Origin: Fulvimarina manganoxydans
Lineage (GTDB): Bacteria; Pseudomonadota; Alphaproteobacteria; Rhizobiales; Rhizobiaceae
DNA: 64,000 bases
Reading direction: 5' to 3'
NCBI RefSeq assembly: GCF_900176465.1
Contig: NZ_FWXR01000008.1
Coordinates: forward strand, 1-64,000
In this document: positions 61,388 through 64,000 of the stretch, one piece after another
How the letters are laid out: each line of letters starts with the position of its first letter
Numbering within the stretch: position 1 is the first letter of the stretch
Notes under the pieces: generated by a model
What the model saw: only the letters and a program-made list of their open reading frames with translations
What the model was told of the DNA's origin: nothing
The model's database searches: none
Translations under genes and position numbers: made by a program

Positions 61388-62349
61388 GGGTTTCTCCTTC
61401 GGGTTGGGCCTTGCGGCCGGGTCCCCCCGAAGAGGTTCGACGGCGTGGCGAATGCACCGAAGGCGAGGCGTTGGCCGAGAGGCGATAGGAGCAGCCTAAT
61501 TTGTTGGGCGAGGAGCCCGTCAGGGCGGGGAAATTAGGTTGATCCCGCCTTGCATTCGACGCGAGCGCGCTCTCGCGCGTCCTGTCGAGCCCAAGGAAAA
61601 GGGGATCCCGGACTGCATGGCCCTCCCGATGGTGTCCCACGAAGTTCCGATCCTCCCCGCATCGATCCGCCGCGCTTTGGGTGAATGACTTGAAGGCTGA
61701 GGAAGAAGAGAGCGCGACTGTCGCGGCGAAGCCTTCGTCGAAGGGAGCGTCACGCAGACCGTGACACACCTTCCAAACCCGCCACGGAAGATGAGGTCAT
61801 GCTTGTGGCGATCATTTCATCGCGGATGTTCCAATGGAGCTGACGACAGCCGGGCAATGACAGATCGGGGCTACAGGACTCCGAACACACGAGGCTGCGG
61901 ATCGACGGCAGCGGCTCTCAGGGAAGCAGCCTCTCGGCCTTGCCGGTGATCGCGTCCGAAACCCAGAACATCGCAAGCTCGAACGCGCACGGTTGCGAGG
62001 CATCCTCACGGCGCGATGTCGCATCGCGGCGATTGGAAGGGCTGGCGGACTAAGGTCGTGCAGGTAAGCACGAGCCGGGTACTCTCAAGTCGACTTCGTT
62101 CGAGCGGCAAGGACGATCGAACGGCGATCCCGCGTCCTCGGCGGTCAACGAATGGGCCGGCACAGAACGCTTGCCGGCGGCAGCACAGGAGATGTGCCGG
62201 GAATGGCCTATGGCAGCCGGTGGTGTTCACCAGCGTCACGACTAAAAACAATCGGCTGGAGCATGTCGATCGAGCACAATGATGGCGACTGATGAGGGCG
62301 ACAACGAGCCATGCGGCTCAACAGCATTCGCGACCGCGCTGAAGGCTGA
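61388..62349. other. Long non-coding stretch (about 960 bases)
   Basis: No frame on either strand shows family features, a plausible ribosome binding site and sensible codon use together. The strong RBS of the DUF2493 gene lies at its left edge. It may hold a large regulatory region or a decayed gene. Confidence 0.4.
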
Positions 62350-62781
62350 TCACGTGTCATCGACGCGCCATGGATTGATCACGTCGACGCCCATGGCGAG
62401 GAACGGGCCGGTATCGCGGGTCGCGACCGAAAACCCTTTCGACAAAGCAATCGCGGCTATGGCGGCGTCGGCAAAGCCAGCGATTTCGCGACCTTGTCTG
62501 GCGGCATCCGCCGTATGTCTGGCGAAGAGTGATGCAGCCGCGAGATCAAAGGCCGCGATGCGCTCGGGAAACCCTTCGTCGACATAGGTATCGATCAGGT
62601 GCTCCAGGGCGGCGCGACGACGCCCCTCCGCCAATCGCGCGGCGCCGTATCTCAGCTCCGCGACCGTGATCGTCGTGAGCCAAAGCGTCGAGCGCTTTTG
62701 CGCGTTGAGCCACGCGGAGACATTTGGATCGGGGGATGATTTCATCATCTCCGAGAGGACATTGGTATCTAACACGATCAT
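62350..62781 (-). CDS. fitB: FitB-like PIN-domain toxin
   Basis: The 143-residue product has the PIN residues: I-V-L-D-T-N-V-L-S-E, V-A-E-L-R-Y-G-A, F-A-D-A-A-I-A-A-I-A and V-A-T-R-D-T-G-P-F. It follows fitA with a four-base overlap. FitB-type toxins are ribonucleases held inactive by FitA. The operator upstream of fitA supports the assignment. Confidence 0.88.
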   Translation of the reverse strand: MIVLDTNVLSEMMKSSPDPNVSAWLNAQKRSTLWLTTITVAELRYGAARLAEGRRRAALEHLIDTYVDEGFPERIAAFDLAAASLFARHTADAARQGREIAGFADAAIAAIALSKGFSVATRDTGPFLAMGVDVINPWRVDDT

Positions 62782-63017
62782 TCGAAGGATGGCGCCTCGA
62801 TCCCGGATCGATCGCGCTCGAAGGTGACATCGTCCAGATCCAGATCGCGCGCCAAGGCATTCAGCCAGTCACCGAAGGGCATCTCGCCCCTTGGAAACAA
62901 GCCGGCGGTGAGAAGACGGCGTGCTTTCTCTTCCGCGCTGATCCCCTCACGCGCCGCCTCAGCTTGCAAAGCGCGATGAACCTCGTCCGGGAGGCGGCGA
63001 ATGGTGATTTGAGCCAT
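62778..63017 (-). CDS. fitA: FitA-like RHH antitoxin
   Basis: From the ATG at 63017 the 79-residue product reads A-Q-I-T-I-R-R-L-P-D-E-V-H-R-A-L-Q-A-E-A-A-R-E-G, the FitA RHH signature, with a C-terminal segment (W-L-N-A-L-A-R-D-L-D-L-D-D) to fill the toxin's active site. A matching TGATAGCA operator lies 28 bases upstream. Confidence 0.9.
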   Translation of the reverse strand: MAQITIRRLPDEVHRALQAEAAREGISAEEKARRLLTAGLFPRGEMPFGDWLNALARDLDLDDVTFERDRSGIEAPSFE

Positions 63018-63044
63018 CGAGAGAATTCCAGCGATATCGCAAAA

Positions 63045-63071
63045 TGATAGCACGTTGCGGAAGTGCTATCA
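63045..63071. promoter_or_regulatory. FitAB-type operator TGATAGCAC...GTGCTATCA
   Basis: Nine-base perfect arms (63045-63053 and 63063-63071) are separated by nine bases. The half-site TGATAGCA is the one described for the FitAB operator of Neisseria gonorrhoeae, though half-site order and spacing differ. Confidence 0.75.
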
Positions 63072-63154
63072 AAGCAACTGGCGGCTTTTGGATGCTCCTG
63101 GAGATACGGCAAGAACCGAATGGCTTCGAGCCGTCAAATCCATCACTGGCGCGC

Positions 63155-63601
63155 TCAATACTCCTCCGCGAGCATAGCGGTCAGGACGCGTCGGGTCATG
63201 GCGTCATCCAGCGGGTTTTCCGAGCCAAATTCGTAGGCCGCGTCATAGGAGTCGATTTTCCAGAACACTGTGGTGTCGTCGATGGTCACGGTTCCAAAGT
63301 CGTGTTCGCCGTAAGGATCGTCATCCTTTGGGAACGTGGTCTGCAAGGCCACTGCCCGCAAAATGAGAGCGATCAGAGCGCCGCCGAGATTGCCGATGCC
63401 CTGTGTCACGACCATCCGTCCGTCGGGCGCCTCCTTCTGATCAAGAAAAAACAGGTTTCGACGAAACGCATCATTCTTGGCCGCGATCGCTTCAGCGCGC
63501 CTGAGCTTGACGAGGGATGAACCGCAAGATGAGCAGCAATCGGGGATCATATGGTCGAGGGTTTCGATCGCGCCACAAGCGGTGCATTGGAACTGTGCCA
63601 T
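63155..63601 (-). CDS. DUF3768 protein with N-terminal zinc ribbon
   Basis: The 148-residue product begins with a zinc-ribbon-like segment (F-Q-C-T-A-C-G and D-C-C-S-S-C-G). A DUF3768 domain follows: N-D-A-F-R-R, V-T-Q-G-I, D-D-P-Y-G-E-H-D-F-G, W-K-I-D-S-Y-D and R-V-L-T-A-M-L-A-E-E-Y. DUF3768 proteins occur on many alphaproteobacterial plasmids; usually the ribbon is absent, so this is a fusion. The function is unknown. Confidence 0.82.
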   Translation of the reverse strand: MAQFQCTACGAIETLDHMIPDCCSSCGSSLVKLRRAEAIAAKNDAFRRNLFFLDQKEAPDGRMVVTQGIGNLGGALIALILRAVALQTTFPKDDDPYGEHDFGTVTIDDTTVFWKIDSYDAAYEFGSENPLDDAMTRRVLTAMLAEEY

Positions 63602-64000
63602 GGGAAGGCCTTTCAGAAAGAGGAGGAGGATTGAAGCCCAACGCGCTCTCGCTCGTCCTGGTTGGCTTCAGCCAATCGTCCCTCTCTCTTCCTCTCTGCT
63701 CCGGCGCAGGAGCGCCCAAGCGACCGGCACCCGGACGGGCCGAGACTTGTCGTCCTGGGCGACCATGCGGCCGCGGTCGTGCGCGGCTCGGGACGAGACG
63801 TGCGTTACCGCTCTTGGGCCGCAGGGAGACCGGGATGGGAAGGCTCGGGGAGTGCCGCTTACAGCACTACTAGGGCGCGGTCCCGCGTGAGCGCGGGATT
63901 GGCATTGATCTACACCCTTGGGATTGCAAATACGACCTCTCGTTGACGAAAAGAGCGCGGGAGATTTCATAGGTCAGAGAATGACCGACTTGAGCTTTAA
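63602..64000. other. Non-coding stretch to the window edge
   Basis: About 400 bases upstream of the DUF3768 gene. Short frames have no recognisable features; any gene here would continue beyond the window. Confidence 0.4.

Overview
The window looks like an accessory region of an alphaproteobacterial replicon, most likely a conjugative plasmid or integrative element of a Hyphomicrobiales (Rhizobiales) host. The evidence is the high GC content, families typical of that order (EipB/DUF1849, the BTLCP cysteine peptidase family, SleB hydrolase, pRiA4b ORF-3, DUF3768), a Ti-plasmid-type relaxase with TraC and TraD, and CtrA-like TTAA-N7-TTAA boxes. No rRNA, tRNA, CRISPR array or RepABC replication gene was seen, and species-level placement cannot be made from sequence alone.

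Region 1 (about 1-21.3 kb) is a metal-resistance and cell-envelope island. A Zn/Cd/Pb-type P1B ATPase heads a translationally coupled run: ICMT-like methyltransferase, DUF411, PCu(A)C copper chaperone and SCO. Around it lie two L,D-transpeptidases, a SleB hydrolase, a DsbA-like lipoprotein, a CtaG-type cytochrome oxidase assembly protein, a lipoprotein signal peptidase (LspA) and two DUF1624 acyltransferase-like membrane proteins. One MerR regulator is encoded. Three near-identical MerR-type promoters (TTGCTC, a 7-3-7 dyad, 19-bp spacer) precede the ATPase, the first DUF1624 gene (divergent from merR) and lspA-DUF1624. This suggests one dispersed metal regulon coupling efflux to envelope remodelling. 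The island also holds a truncated CDF transporter and a thioredoxin-reductase-like gene broken by one ochre codon.

Region 2 (21.4-26.6 kb) carries an IS66 element abutting a 5'-truncated IS110 transposase gene. Next come a small type Ib-like parA and a ribbon-helix-helix partner, flanked on both sides by AT-rich palindromes with a recurring TACCGGAATT-like motif (candidate centromere).

Region 3 (26.6-57.1 kb) is a complete-looking conjugation system. Its mating-pair module is of the I type (IncI Tra / Dot-Icm): IcmT, DotG, DotH, DotI and a DsbC-like lipoprotein on the minus strand; DotF-like, DotE, IcmD, IcmB, three unrecognised exported proteins, a lytic transglycosylase, IcmV-like and DotA on the plus strand; DotB, DotC and DotD further right. 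It is joined to a Ti-type DNA-processing module (MOBQ relaxase-helicase TraA, TraC, TraD, candidate oriT) and a TraD/TrwB-type coupling protein. No DotL/DotM pair is visible. Between DotA and DotB sits a cargo pocket with two small envelope proteins, a Phd/PIN toxin-antitoxin pair with its operator, and an 880-residue AAA_13 ATPase with a zinc-hook CxxC and a candidate PrrC/RloC-like RxxxE...H nuclease tail.

Region 4 (57.1-64 kb) is plasmid housekeeping: a PemK-like/Phd toxin-antitoxin pair, SSB, a winged-helix protein, an RHH protein, a DUF2493 (SLOG) protein, a FitAB-type toxin-antitoxin pair with a matching operator, and a DUF3768 protein with an added zinc ribbon. Long non-coding stretches separate several of these.
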